A stretch of 14,318 nucleotides of DNA from Nitrososphaerota archaeon (GTDB taxonomy: Archaea; Thermoproteota; Nitrososphaeria; Nitrososphaerales; Nitrosopumilaceae), in assembly GCA_022564385.1 (NCBI GenBank), contig JADFLN010000032.1, positions 1-14,318 on the forward strand, in the 5' to 3' direction. The notes under the pieces were generated by a model, which was given only the letters and a program-made list of their open reading frames with translations, was not told the origin of the DNA and did no database searches. Below are positions 1 to 8,112 of the stretch, piece after piece (position 1 is the first letter of the stretch; every line of letters begins with the position of its first letter). Both the position numbers and the translations under genes were made by a program.

Positions 1-711
1 AATCAGTTTCTGCGAATCCATTATTTTGTCATCAACTTCAACTGGAATTCCTTTCTCGAATTTAATTTCTAAATACGTTGGTCTGTCAGGCAAGTTTTTT
101 GTTTTAACCCAAATGAATACATCATCAGGTGGTTCCTTATATGGATCTTCTAACACTCCTCCTTCGATTGCACGTCCCCATAGGTTTTGATCAATACTAA
201 ATTTTTTTGCTACAGAATCAATTTCAATTCCATGTTTCTTTGCAAACTTTAATTCAGTATCCCTATCCAAGTTTTTGTCTCGAATTGGTGCTATAATTGG
301 AAGATTGGATCCAGAGCGTAATGAAATGTCAAATCGTACTTGATCATTTCCTTTACCTGAACATCCATGTGCTAGTGATGTTACTTTTTCTTTTTTTGCA
401 ATCTCTAAAACTTTTTCTGCAATTAGTGGTCTTGCAAGTGCTGTTGCAAGACAATATTTTTTCTGATAAAGCGCATTGGCCTTAATTGATGGAAAAATGT
501 AATCTTTGACAAATTCTTTTCTTGCATCAATATTGTAGTGTTTTTTCACACCCAATTTTTTTGCTTTGGCTGCAATTTTTTTACTATCATCACCTTGTCC
601 AACATCTACCGTTACTGTAATGACATCCATGTCATATTCTTCTTGTAGATATTTTACAACCACTGAAGTATCAAGTCCTCCAGAAAATGCAAGAATTCCT
701 TTTTGAGTCAT
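1..711 (-). CDS. argG: Argininosuccinate synthase, N-terminal 237 residues (cut by window edge)
   Basis: This cytoplasmic enzyme joins citrulline and aspartate with ATP to make argininosuccinate, the penultimate step of arginine synthesis. The reading frame is open from an ATG at 709-711 to base 1, giving 237 of the roughly 400 residues usual for the family. The ATP-binding PP-loop FSGGLDTS lies at residues 9-16. The family block AHGCSGKGNDQVRF is at 114-127, and the conserved stretches ATALARPLIA (89-98) and NLWGRAIEGG (176-185) are also present. All are near-canonical for ArgG, so the assignment is firm. A second CAT two codons upstream is out of frame, and a TATA-like box about 30 nt upstream supports this start. 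It is transcribed away from the ABC importer operon across a shared 132-bp gap. The C-terminal part lies outside the window. Confidence 0.97.
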   Translation of the reverse strand, partial: MTQKGILAFSGGLDTSVVVKYLQEEYDMDVITVTVDVGQGDDSKKIAAKAKKLGVKKHYNIDARKEFVKDYIFPSIKANALYQKKYCLATALARPLIAEKVLEIAKKEKVTSLAHGCSGKGNDQVRFDISLRSGSNLPIIAPIRDKNLDRDTELKFAKKHGIEIDSVAKKFSIDQNLWGRAIEGGVLEDPYKEPPDDVFIWVKTKNLPDRPTYLEIKFEKGIPVEVDDKIMDSQKLI

Positions 712-737
712 GAAGCATCTTTTTCGTCTTATTTTGG

Positions 738-745
738 AATTTATC
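738..745 (-). promoter_or_regulatory. Probable TATA box of argG
   Basis: The minus strand reads GATAAATT here, centred about 30 nt upstream of the argG ATG. That is the distance expected for an archaeal TATA box giving a very short or absent 5' leader. It was assigned by position and composition only, in a very A+T-rich region where chance matches are common. Confidence 0.45.
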
Positions 746-757
746 TTTTTGTGTTTG

Positions 758-802
758 GCTAGGCTCTTTTTTTTCTCAAAAATTTTTGCCTAGCTTAAGC
801 TA
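758..802. promoter_or_regulatory. Inverted repeats between divergent argG and ABC importer promoters (candidate operator)
   Basis: A 7-bp inverted repeat GCTAGGC (758-764) and GCCTAGC (788-794) flanks a 23-base spacer containing runs of T and A. The right arm runs into a perfect 12-bp palindrome, TAGCTTAAGCTA, at 791-802, which ends 11 bases before the importer TATA box. These are the only G+C-containing symmetric elements in the gap. They could bind a dimeric regulator acting on either divergent gene. This is inference: no known regulator motif was recognised, and the spaced repeat could instead form a hairpin. Confidence 0.45.
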
Positions 803-813
803 AAATTCGATGA

Positions 814-821
814 TTATTTAA
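814..821 (+). promoter_or_regulatory. TATA box of the ABC importer operon
   Basis: TTATTTAA is centred about 26.5 nt before the ATG at 844. This places the predicted transcription start at or next to the start codon, so the first gene is probably translated from a leaderless mRNA. No Shine-Dalgarno sequence is visible before the ATG, in agreement. Confidence 0.6.
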
Positions 822-843
822 CCGCTGAATATAACGCTGTTTT

Positions 844-1869
844 ATGAAAACTCGATCAGTAATTTCTGCAGGTATTGTTGTAATTGTATTGTTGTCTGTA
901 TTGGGAATTACCATTTCTAGTGATACTACGCATGAAAATAAGATCCGTATTGCCTATTTTCCAAACATTGGTCATGCTATTCCTATAGTGGGAATAGAAA
1001 AAGGATTTTTTGAAGAAAGCATTGGCAATCAAACTAAAATTGAAACCAGAGTTTTTGATAGCGGACCACAAGCAATAGAAGCTTTGTTTGCCAATTCTAT
1101 TGATCTTGCATATGTTGGACCAGGTCCTGCAATTAACGGATTTTTGAATTCAGATAATCATAACGTAAAGATTCTTGCAGGTGCTGCAAGTGGTGGTGCT
1201 AGCTTTATTGTTCATCCAAACTCTGAAATTAATTCAGTTTCTGATTTTGCAGGAAAAAAAATTGCCACTCCTCAAATTGGTAACACACAAGATGTGTCAC
1301 TACGTCATTATCTCTCTGAAAATGGATTGAAGCCAGCTGAAAAAGGTGGATCTGTAATTGTTTACAATATTTCAAATCCTGATATCTATACCCTATTTGT
1401 AAAAGGAGATATTGATGGTGCATGGGTTCCAGAACCTTGGGCTACAATATTAGAAACAGAACTCGGCGGAAAACGATTATTCCATGAAGAAGAACTATGG
1501 CCAAACAAAGAATTTGCATCTGTTCTTTTAATTGCAAATGTAGATTATGTAGAAAACAATCCAACAATCATTGCTAATTTTTTACAATCTCATCACGAAA
1601 CAGTTACTTGGATTAATACAAATCCAATTGAAACTAGAATTGTTTTTAATAATTTTCTGAATTCCTATTTGGGTCAATCTTTGTCTGATGATGTTATAGA
1701 TATTGCATTGTCTAATCTTGTAATTACTGCAGATCCAAAACCTAATTCCATTTTTTCCTTTGCTGAAAGGGCTGATGCGCTAGGATATCTGGGAAGAAAT
1801 GGATATGACTTATCTGAAATTTTTTACCATGATACAGATTCCAGTGTGGGAAGAGACATAGATGACTAA
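844..1869 (+). CDS. ABC importer substrate-binding protein, SsuA/TauA/NrtA (NMT1-like) family
   Basis: This 341-residue extracytoplasmic binding protein would capture a small solute and deliver it to the ATPase and permease encoded just downstream. Residues 7-25 form a hydrophobic segment without a lipobox cysteine, so it is either a cleaved signal peptide or a membrane anchor. The mature part has features typical of the nitrate/sulfonate/taurine family: IAYFPN (36-41), a GIEKGFF helix start near 50-56, LAYVGPGPAI near 89-98, a DFAGKKIATP segment, and a GDIDGAWVPEPWA block in the second lobe. The ligand cannot be read from sequence; sulfonates, taurine, nitrate, bicarbonate and pyrimidine precursors are all used by relatives. 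It overlaps the ATPase gene by 8 bp, so the three genes form one operon. The ATG matches the TATA box spacing. Confidence 0.88.
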   Translation: MKTRSVISAGIVVIVLLSVLGITISSDTTHENKIRIAYFPNIGHAIPIVGIEKGFFEESIGNQTKIETRVFDSGPQAIEALFANSIDLAYVGPGPAINGFLNSDNHNVKILAGAASGGASFIVHPNSEINSVSDFAGKKIATPQIGNTQDVSLRHYLSENGLKPAEKGGSVIVYNISNPDIYTLFVKGDIDGAWVPEPWATILETELGGKRLFHEEELWPNKEFASVLLIANVDYVENNPTIIANFLQSHHETVTWINTNPIETRIVFNNFLNSYLGQSLSDDVIDIALSNLVITADPKPNSIFSFAERADALGYLGRNGYDLSEIFYHDTDSSVGRDIDD

Positions 1870-2626
1870 GTTAGAGGCAAAAAATATTGTAAAGCACTTT
1901 AGTCATGAATCTCATAAACTTACAGCATTAGGTGGAATTAATCTAAAAGTAGAGGCTGGCGACTTTGTTTGTTTAGTAGGTCCGTCTGGATGTGGGAAAT
2001 CAACATTTTTACGAATAATTGCAGGTCTGGAGAAACCCGATGAGGGGCAAATTTTGTTTGATGGTCATCCAGTTACTGAGACTAGCCCCGAGAGAATTAT
2101 GGTATTTCAGGAGGGCGCATTATTCCCGTGGCTCAAAGTTCAAGATAATGTTGAATTTGGATTAAAGATGGCAGGAATTCCAAAAGAGGAACGAGCAAAG
2201 ATCTCAAATCGATATCTGGATATGATGCAACTAACAAAATTTGCAAATTCTTATACTTACCAACTTTCAACTGGAATGAAACAACGTGTAGCTATTGCTA
2301 GAGCTCTTGTGATGGATCCTGATGTATTGTTGATGGATGAACCCTTTGCATCACTTGATGCACAGACTCGTGATTTACTATTAGTTGAGATGCAACTAAT
2401 TTGGGAAAAAACAAAGAAGACAATTTTGTTTGTAACTCATAATGTTGCAGAAGCTACAGTTCTTGGAACCAAAATAGTTGTTTTCAGTAACCGCCCGGCA
2501 ATTATAAAAAAAGAATTTGAAAATAATTTTCCACGACCTAGAGTTACTGAAGATGAATCATTACTCAAATTACAACAAGATATCTTGGCAGAACTTAGGC
2601 CCGAAGTAAAGAAAAGTAGAGAGTGA
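1862..2626 (+). CDS. ABC importer ATP-binding protein, SsuB/TauB/NrtD-like
   Basis: This 254-residue cytoplasmic ATPase powers the importer. All ABC motifs are present in order: Walker A GPSGCGKST (40-48), Q-loop glutamine at 83 within VFQEGALFPW, signature LSTGM at 135-139, Walker B VLLMDE (155-160), D-loop SLDA (164-167) and the switch histidine in FVTHN at 193. The FQ(E/D)xxLxPW and LMDEPFASLD sequences are typical of the nitrate/sulfonate/taurine subfamily. The signature has Thr in place of the first Gly of the usual LSGGM; such substitutions occur in active ABC proteins. The start ATG lies inside the binding-protein gene (8-bp overlap), and the stop overlaps the permease start, which suggests translational coupling. 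The substrate is unknown. Confidence 0.93.
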   Translation: MTKLEAKNIVKHFSHESHKLTALGGINLKVEAGDFVCLVGPSGCGKSTFLRIIAGLEKPDEGQILFDGHPVTETSPERIMVFQEGALFPWLKVQDNVEFGLKMAGIPKEERAKISNRYLDMMQLTKFANSYTYQLSTGMKQRVAIARALVMDPDVLLMDEPFASLDAQTRDLLLVEMQLIWEKTKKTILFVTHNVAEATVLGTKIVVFSNRPAIIKKEFENNFPRPRVTEDESLLKLQQDILAELRPEVKKSRE

Positions 2627-3390
2627 TTATTATAAGAAAAAATTTTATACCTCACAAAATTGCATTTTATGTTGGAATCATTGTAGTTTGGCAAATTGTT
2701 TCAATGGTGGGAATTTGGCCTGATAATATTTTTCCATCTCCATATGAAGTAGCTGAAGACTTGGCATATGGTGCAGCTGATGGCAGTTTGTTTTATGGAA
2801 TTGCAACCAGCATGTGGAGATTATCAATTGGATTAGCAATTGCAATTAGTGGAGGGGTTGTCTTGGGAATTTTCATGGCAAGAGTTGAAGTTATCAACCA
2901 AACTGTTGGCTCTTTAGTTTTAGGAATGCAATCAATTCCATCTATTGCATGGGTCCCACTTGCAATTCTTTGGTTTGGACTATCTGATGGTGGAATAATT
3001 TTTGTCACTGCCATTGGAGCAATCTTTGCAGTTACAATAAACACCTACACTGGAGTCAAAAACATTGATCCTCATTATATTGAGGCTGCAAGAAACATGG
3101 GTGCAAAGGGTAGTCAGCTAATTATAGCTGTATTGATACCTGCAGCATTTCCATACATGATTTCCGGCTTTAAGCAGGGTTGGGCATTTGCATGGAGAGG
3201 CGTAATTGGCGCTGAACTGTTATTTTCTTTCCTAGGATTGGGATTCCTGTTAAATGCAGGACGTTCACTTAATGATGTCTCCCAAGTCATTTCAATAATG
3301 ATTGTAATAATGGTAATTGGTCTTGTTATTGATACAGTTGTCTTCAAAAAATTAGAAAACAAAGTAATGTCAAGATGGGGATTACAATAA
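2623..3390 (+). CDS. ABC importer permease, SsuC/TauC/NrtB-like
   Basis: This 255-residue integral membrane protein forms the channel of the importer. It starts at a GTG (2623-2625) that overlaps the ATPase stop codon in the sequence GTGA, so translation is probably coupled. The hydrophobic profile suggests about six membrane helices, for example around residues 12-30, 64-85, 105-120, 123-141, 192-210 and 222-241. The cytoplasmic coupling loop carries the EAA motif, EAARNMGAKGSQ, from residue 154, which docks onto the ATPase. Length and motif match the BPD transport permease family for nitrate, sulfonate and taurine systems. A T-rich stretch follows directly and probably ends the operon. Confidence 0.92.
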   Translation: MIIIRKNFIPHKIAFYVGIIVVWQIVSMVGIWPDNIFPSPYEVAEDLAYGAADGSLFYGIATSMWRLSIGLAIAISGGVVLGIFMARVEVINQTVGSLVLGMQSIPSIAWVPLAILWFGLSDGGIIFVTAIGAIFAVTINTYTGVKNIDPHYIEAARNMGAKGSQLIIAVLIPAAFPYMISGFKQGWAFAWRGVIGAELLFSFLGLGFLLNAGRSLNDVSQVISIMIVIMVIGLVIDTVVFKKLENKVMSRWGLQ

Positions 3391-3398
3391 TACCTGGA

Positions 3399-3418
3399 AT
3401 TATTTTTTTATATTTTTA
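3399..3418 (+). terminator. Poly-T terminator of the ABC importer operon
   Basis: A T-rich stretch with runs of seven and five T begins 9 bases after the permease stop codon. Archaeal RNA polymerase commonly terminates at such U-tracts without needing a hairpin. It overlaps the last codons of the convergent MFS gene by a few bases. Confidence 0.5.
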
Positions 3419-4508
3419 CCTTTAGTGATACTACAAACGCACATACAATGATTGCAATTGCAAAATACATAACTACAACATAGTCAAATGCAAATGCAAT
3501 ACTTCCTGCAATTATAGGACCTAATACCATAGCAATTGATAATGTAGAACTAAAAATTCCAGTTGATGTAGAATGTGGATTATTCTCCATTAAGTGAAAG
3601 TTCCCCCCAATGAATAAGAACGCCCAAGTTGCACCAACAAGTGCCATAAATGGCATTGCCATCCACCAATCTGTAATTACTGATAGTCCAACAAATACAA
3701 ATACTGTACAACCAATTCCAATTTTGAATTTTGTTATATTTGAGAAATTAATTCGACTTGCCATTAAATTCATTAAGATAAATGCTGTCAATGTATTTGC
3801 AACATAGATAATTGATATTTGATACAGTTCAGCACCTAATTTTTCTATTAACATTAATGGAAGAATAGTCCATACAGCTGCTGCTCCAATATGTCTTAGT
3901 AATAATGACAAAAATAGGAACTTATTTTTTATAATAATTTTCTTTGTAGTTTCTGATCCTAACTCTTTTTCTTGCGATATATTTGGTAACTTGATTGTAA
4001 ATATTAATCCAATAATAAATGAAGCTGCACTAATCAAGAAAATTAATTTTAGATCATTTGTAAATCCAGCAGCTGCAATTCCTACAAGCCATCCTAATGC
4101 ATGAAATGAAATTATAGTCGCTGCTCTTTTTTTCTCAACATTTAACTCATATGCATATGCAATCATTGCAGGAATCATGATTCCACTTGCAATTCCTGCC
4201 CCTATTCTTGCTAGAAATAATAAAGCAATATCATCTGCAAAATAATGTAATCCAAAGGCTGCTGCACATCCTATGAAGCCAATTCTGATGAATTTGAGCC
4301 TAGTTCCTTTCTTGTCTGAATGTCTGCCAAAATAAATTTCAGATAAAATCTGCGCAAAACTAAACGAGGCTATAATGAGTCCAATCTCAAGGATAGAATC
4401 TGTGACACCTTTTGCAATTATGGGCATAAATATAAAAATAATAGAGATTCCTGCGTGTTGAAAAAAGGTTGCACTACGAACTAAATTGGTTACATGTACC
4501 TTTTGCAT
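3408..4508 (-). CDS. Major facilitator superfamily (MFS) transporter
   Basis: This 366-residue, very hydrophobic protein is a secondary transporter of the inner membrane. Its clearest mark is MFS motif A, GRHSDKKGTR, at residues 61-70, in the loop between helices 2 and 3. The sequence RIGAGIASGIMIPA (101-114) fits helix 4. A basic central loop near 180-195 separates two hydrophobic halves, consistent with about 11-12 helices. It is slightly shorter than the usual 380-420 residues but looks complete at both ends. The substrate cannot be inferred. It is monocistronic, its 3' end faces the importer permease with 17 bp between the two stop codons, and it diverges from the methionine synthase operon. 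The promoter is not clear. Confidence 0.88.
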   Translation of the reverse strand: MQKVHVTNLVRSATFFQHAGISIIFIFMPIIAKGVTDSILEIGLIIASFSFAQILSEIYFGRHSDKKGTRLKFIRIGFIGCAAAFGLHYFADDIALLFLARIGAGIASGIMIPAMIAYAYELNVEKKRAATIISFHALGWLVGIAAAGFTNDLKLIFLISAASFIIGLIFTIKLPNISQEKELGSETTKKIIIKNKFLFLSLLLRHIGAAAVWTILPLMLIEKLGAELYQISIIYVANTLTAFILMNLMASRINFSNITKFKIGIGCTVFVFVGLSVITDWWMAMPFMALVGATWAFLFIGGNFHLMENNPHSTSTGIFSSTLSIAMVLGPIIAGSIAFAFDYVVVMYFAIAIIVCAFVVSLKVKI

Positions 4509-4597
4509 AAATGTATGTGTAATTCATCTTTTACCTAATTTCAACATACGTATCAATCACCTCAATGTTTGTGAATTTTTCTGAAAAGAGTTAAACT

Positions 4598-5584
4598 GTG
4601 TCAGAACATTTTAAAATTAAGTTGATAGAAAAAGAACCATTTTTAGATGCATTACAAAATAGAATTTTACTTTTTGATGGTGCAATGGGAACTGAGATTC
4701 AGAAGCATGATCCAAAACCCGAAGACTTTCCAAACAATCAAGATGGTTTTAATGATGGTTTAGTGATAACACATCCAGAATGGATTAAAGAAATTCATAG
4801 AAATTATTTGGATGCAGGAGCTGATTGTATTGAAACAAATTCTTTTGGTTCAAATAAAATTAAACTAGATGAATATGGTTTTGGTGATCAAACAGTTAAT
4901 TTCAATAAAAAAATTGCACAATTAGCATCTGAAGTTTGTGAAGAATATTCAGAAACCCCACGATATGTGATTGGTTGTATGGGTCCAACAGGCTTTCTTC
5001 CTAGTTCAACTGATCCTGACTTGGGACAAAAATCTCTTGATGAAATCCAAGAAGCATTTGAGCTACAATCAGAAGGATTGATTCTTGGTGGTGTAGATGC
5101 ATTACTTATTGAAACAAGTCAGGACATCTTAGAAGTAAAATTAGTAATTGAGGCATGTCATAATGCCATAAAAAAGACTGGCAAGAAAATTCCAATCATT
5201 TCTAATACTACTTTGGATCAATATGGTAAGATGCTACTTGGAACAACTATTCAAGCTGCATATACCACTGTTTCTGATATGGGAATTGATGTGTTTGGAT
5301 TGAATTGCTCAACTGGCCCAGTTGAGATGAATCCAAGCATAAGATGGCTTGATGAGCAAAATGAACACATTCTCTTGGTAGTTCCAAATGCTGGAATGCC
5401 TGAAAATCGAGGTGGAAAAGCAGTATACAAGATGACTCCAGAAAAGATGAGTAATGTACTAGGTGATTTTCTTGATCAATACAAAAAGGTACGAATCATT
5501 GGCGGTTGTTGTGGAACAAATCCTGAACATATCAAAGCTCTAAGAAAAGTAATTGACGAAAAAGCCAATTCTCTCAAGGGTTAA
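4598..5584 (+). CDS. Homocysteine S-methyltransferase domain protein (N-terminal part of a split methionine synthase)
   Basis: This 328-residue protein binds homocysteine through zinc and accepts a methyl group to form methionine. It matches the first domain of cobalamin-dependent MetH. FDGAMGTEIQ is at residues 26-35, the ETNSFGSN block at 79-86, GLNCSTGP with zinc ligand Cys237, and GGCCGTNPEH with ligands Cys304 and Cys305 near the C-terminus; all three zinc cysteines are present. It lacks folate and B12 domains, which lie in the next gene 32 bp downstream, so the two proteins probably act together. The start is taken as GTG at 4598; no clear Shine-Dalgarno or strong TATA box precedes it. 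A stand-alone S-methylmethionine-dependent role (MmuM-like) is less likely given the neighbour. Confidence 0.9.
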   Translation: MSEHFKIKLIEKEPFLDALQNRILLFDGAMGTEIQKHDPKPEDFPNNQDGFNDGLVITHPEWIKEIHRNYLDAGADCIETNSFGSNKIKLDEYGFGDQTVNFNKKIAQLASEVCEEYSETPRYVIGCMGPTGFLPSSTDPDLGQKSLDEIQEAFELQSEGLILGGVDALLIETSQDILEVKLVIEACHNAIKKTGKKIPIISNTTLDQYGKMLLGTTIQAAYTTVSDMGIDVFGLNCSTGPVEMNPSIRWLDEQNEHILLVVPNAGMPENRGGKAVYKMTPEKMSNVLGDFLDQYKKVRIIGGCCGTNPEHIKALRKVIDEKANSLKG

Positions 5585-5599
5585 GTATTTAGAAAAACT

Positions 5600-5607
5600 G
5601 AGATGAT
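5600..5607 (+). promoter_or_regulatory. Shine-Dalgarno sequence deciding the TTG start of metH
   Basis: GAGATGAT differs by one base from GAGGTGAT, the expected complement of the archaeal 16S 3' end, and sits 9 bases before the TTG at 5617. The only nearby ATG (5603) is out of frame and hits a stop after three codons. An in-frame stop at 5599-5601 excludes any earlier start. The site therefore supports translation from TTG. Confidence 0.55.
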
Positions 5608-5616
5608 TTTATAATA

Positions 5617-8112
5617 TTGACTATTCCTCGAGTAAGTTCAGCATTAAAAGCAGTTGATCTAAAACAACTTCCAACTCCTTTAATCATTGGAGAGAGAATT
5701 AACACACAAGGTTCTCGTAAAGCAAAGAAACTAGTTCTTGCTGATGATTATGATGGTCTAGTTGATTTAGCAAGAGTTCAAGTTGAAGACGGTGCTCATT
5801 GTCTTGATGTTTGTGTTGCAACTACTGAACGTTCTGATGAGCGAGAATTTATGTTAAATCTTGTAAAAAGATTAAGTTTAGAAATTGATGCGCCACTTGT
5901 AATTGATTCAACTGACCCTGAAGTTATTGAAACAGCAATAAAACAAATTCCTGGAAGACCAATTATTAATTCAATTAATCTTGAAGGAGATGGTAGTAGA
6001 TTTGCAAAGTTAGCACCAATAATGGCAAAGTATGGATTGCCTTCTATTGCATTATGCATTGGACCAAATGGTATGGCCAAAACTCCAGAACAAAAAGTAG
6101 AAACTGCTGAACTTCTTTATGAAACTGGAAAAAAATATGGATTAAAAATTGAACAATTTATTTTTGACGTTCTTACATTTACTTTAGCTACAGGTGAAGA
6201 TGAATTTCTTGATGCAGGGAAAAATACTCTGGAGGGAATTCGTCTTGTTAAAGAAAAATTTCCAAATTCATTTACTACTTTGGGTCTCAGTAACATCAGT
6301 TTTGGTCTTGCTCCATATGCAAGAAAAATTATTAATTCAGTATTTCTGTATCATGCACTAAAGTCTGGACTTGATACAGTTATTGTAAATGCTAAAGAAA
6401 TTGTTCCTTATGGTGAGATTGATGAGAAAGAACGAAAACTTACTGAAGATTTAATTTTTAATACTCATCCAAATGCACTGTCTGAATTAATTTCTTATTT
6501 TGAAAATGTAGGTTCCCAAAGTACTTCTGCCAAAAAAGTTGATGTTGATCCTTCTTGGCCTCCTGGAAAACGTGCTTACTTTAGGATATTAAATAGGCTC
6601 AAAAATGGAATTCAAAATGATGTTGTATCTGCAATTGCAGAAAAACTAGGTAAAAATGAACTAATAAAGGAAAATAATGGAATTCTATCTCTTGATGCCC
6701 CTCAAGAAACTACACATGATGGGGCAATTAGAACTCTCAATGAAGACTTGCTTCCTGCAATGAAAGAGGTTGGTGATAAATTTGGTGCTGGTGAATTGAT
6801 CTTACCATTTGTTCTCAAGTCAGCTGAGTGCATGAAAGCAGCAGTTGATGAACTTGAGAAGTATTTGCTAAAAAAAGAGGGAGTAAGTAAAGGCAAACTT
6901 GTTTTGGGAACCGTTTATGGTGATGTGCATGATATTGGAAAGAACTTGGTAAAGACAATCTTTCAAAATAATGGTTATACAGTATATGATTTGGGAAAAC
7001 AAGTTCCATTACAAAAATTCTTGGAAAAAATTGATGAAGTCAATCCTGATGCCATAGGTTTGTCAGCATTATTGGTTTCAACTTCAAAGCAGATGCAGTT
7101 TTTTGTAGAGCATGCAAGAAAAAATAAAATGACTCTACCAATTTTATGTGGAGGTGCTGCAATTAACACTAACTACATTAACAGAATTGCAAAAATGGAT
7201 GGAATCTATGAACCTGGTGTATTTTATTGCAATACAATGTTTGAGGGACTAAAAACAATGGATATTTTAGTTTCAGATAAAAAATCAAAACTTTTGGCTA
7301 CATGGAAAGAAAAGATAGAAAATTGGAAAGAAAAATCCACAGCTCTAGTAGATTCAGCAAACCTTCCAAAGAGTGATATTAAATCCGTAGACTCTCCAAC
7401 CCCTAAAAGTATTGGAGAACCAATTCGTCTAAAGGCTGATCAAATCAAGATGGATGAAGTTTGGCAGTTGATTAACAAAAAATCGCTTTTCAAGCTATCT
7501 TGGGGTCTTAGAGGAAAAGCAGGCTCTGAATTAGAGGAAGAGCATGAAGATTTGTTAAACCAATGGAAGATTCGAATTATAAGAGAAAAACTCTTCGAGC
7601 CTGAGATTGTCTATGGATATTTTAGATGTCACAATAAAAATGAAAAGTTACTTGTTGAAAATCCAACAGGTGATGATGTTGAATTTAATTTTCCACGTTC
7701 CACCAAACCTGAACATCTCTGTCTGACTGATTATTTTGGAGAAGATGACATTGTTGCATTCCAATCAGTAACTGTGGGCAACAAAGTAGTAGAAATCATA
7801 GAACAATGGAACAAGGAAGACAAGTATACTGATGCTTACTATTTGCATGGGTTGGCAGTTGAAGTAGCAGAAGGCTTGGCAGAGTGGATTAATCAAAAAA
7901 TTAAATCTGAATTAAAATTGGAGCAAGGTGGACTCAGATACAGTTGGGGATTTCCTAGTTGTCCTGACGTATCACAACATCATTTAGTTTGGAAACTTTT
8001 ACAACCTGAAAAATCTGGAATGACATTAACTGAATCTGGTCAAATTATTCCTGAACAATCAACTGCTGCAATTGTCATTCATCATCCCAAAGCAAAATAC
8101 TTTGTACTTTAA
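5617..8112 (+). CDS. metH: Cobalamin-dependent methionine synthase, pterin/B12/activation subunit
   Basis: This 831-residue protein contains every part of MetH except the homocysteine domain. The pterin-binding barrel spans about 20-290 and opens with GERINTQGSRK (25-35). A four-helix cap lies at about 375-420. The B12-binding Rossmann domain is at about 425-555, with GDVHDIGKN (435-443) supplying His438 as the lower cobalt ligand. After a linker, the AdoMet-dependent reactivation domain covers about 600-831, with LHGLAVEVAEGLAEW (743-757) and RYSWGFPSCPD (774-784). It would take a methyl group from methyltetrahydropterin onto cobalamin and give it to homocysteine bound by the upstream protein; the reactivation domain implies repair of oxidised cob(II)alamin. 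It starts at TTG with a Shine-Dalgarno-like site, and its TAA overlaps the stop codon of the convergent reductase-like gene. Confidence 0.94.
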   Translation: MTIPRVSSALKAVDLKQLPTPLIIGERINTQGSRKAKKLVLADDYDGLVDLARVQVEDGAHCLDVCVATTERSDEREFMLNLVKRLSLEIDAPLVIDSTDPEVIETAIKQIPGRPIINSINLEGDGSRFAKLAPIMAKYGLPSIALCIGPNGMAKTPEQKVETAELLYETGKKYGLKIEQFIFDVLTFTLATGEDEFLDAGKNTLEGIRLVKEKFPNSFTTLGLSNISFGLAPYARKIINSVFLYHALKSGLDTVIVNAKEIVPYGEIDEKERKLTEDLIFNTHPNALSELISYFENVGSQSTSAKKVDVDPSWPPGKRAYFRILNRLKNGIQNDVVSAIAEKLGKNELIKENNGILSLDAPQETTHDGAIRTLNEDLLPAMKEVGDKFGAGELILPFVLKSAECMKAAVDELEKYLLKKEGVSKGKLVLGTVYGDVHDIGKNLVKTIFQNNGYTVYDLGKQVPLQKFLEKIDEVNPDAIGLSALLVSTSKQMQFFVEHARKNKMTLPILCGGAAINTNYINRIAKMDGIYEPGVFYCNTMFEGLKTMDILVSDKKSKLLATWKEKIENWKEKSTALVDSANLPKSDIKSVDSPTPKSIGEPIRLKADQIKMDEVWQLINKKSLFKLSWGLRGKAGSELEEEHEDLLNQWKIRIIREKLFEPEIVYGYFRCHNKNEKLLVENPTGDDVEFNFPRSTKPEHLCLTDYFGEDDIVAFQSVTVGNKVVEIIEQWNKEDKYTDAYYLHGLAVEVAEGLAEWINQKIKSELKLEQGGLRYSWGFPSCPDVSQHHLVWKLLQPEKSGMTLTESGQIIPEQSTAAIVIHHPKAKYFVL

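Noticed and set aside
297..485. 62-residue hydrophobic frame on the plus strand
   Set aside because: It lies entirely antisense to the conserved argG frame and shows no family motif or start signal.
716..718. An alternative upstream ATG for argG
   Set aside because: It is out of frame with the conserved ArgG sequence by one base.
2437..3362. Three minus-strand frames opposite the ABC ATPase and permease
   Set aside because: They are shadows of strongly conserved genes with clear motifs on the plus strand, and none has a recognisable domain.
4546..4553. ATACGTAT palindrome between the MFS and methionine synthase genes
   Set aside because: Eight bases of A/T-rich symmetry are expected by chance at this composition, and no second copy or promoter alignment supports a role.
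6702..7169. Several 64-residue minus-strand frames within metH
   Set aside because: The plus-strand frame there encodes the B12-binding domain with its DxHxxG motif; the others are chance open frames.
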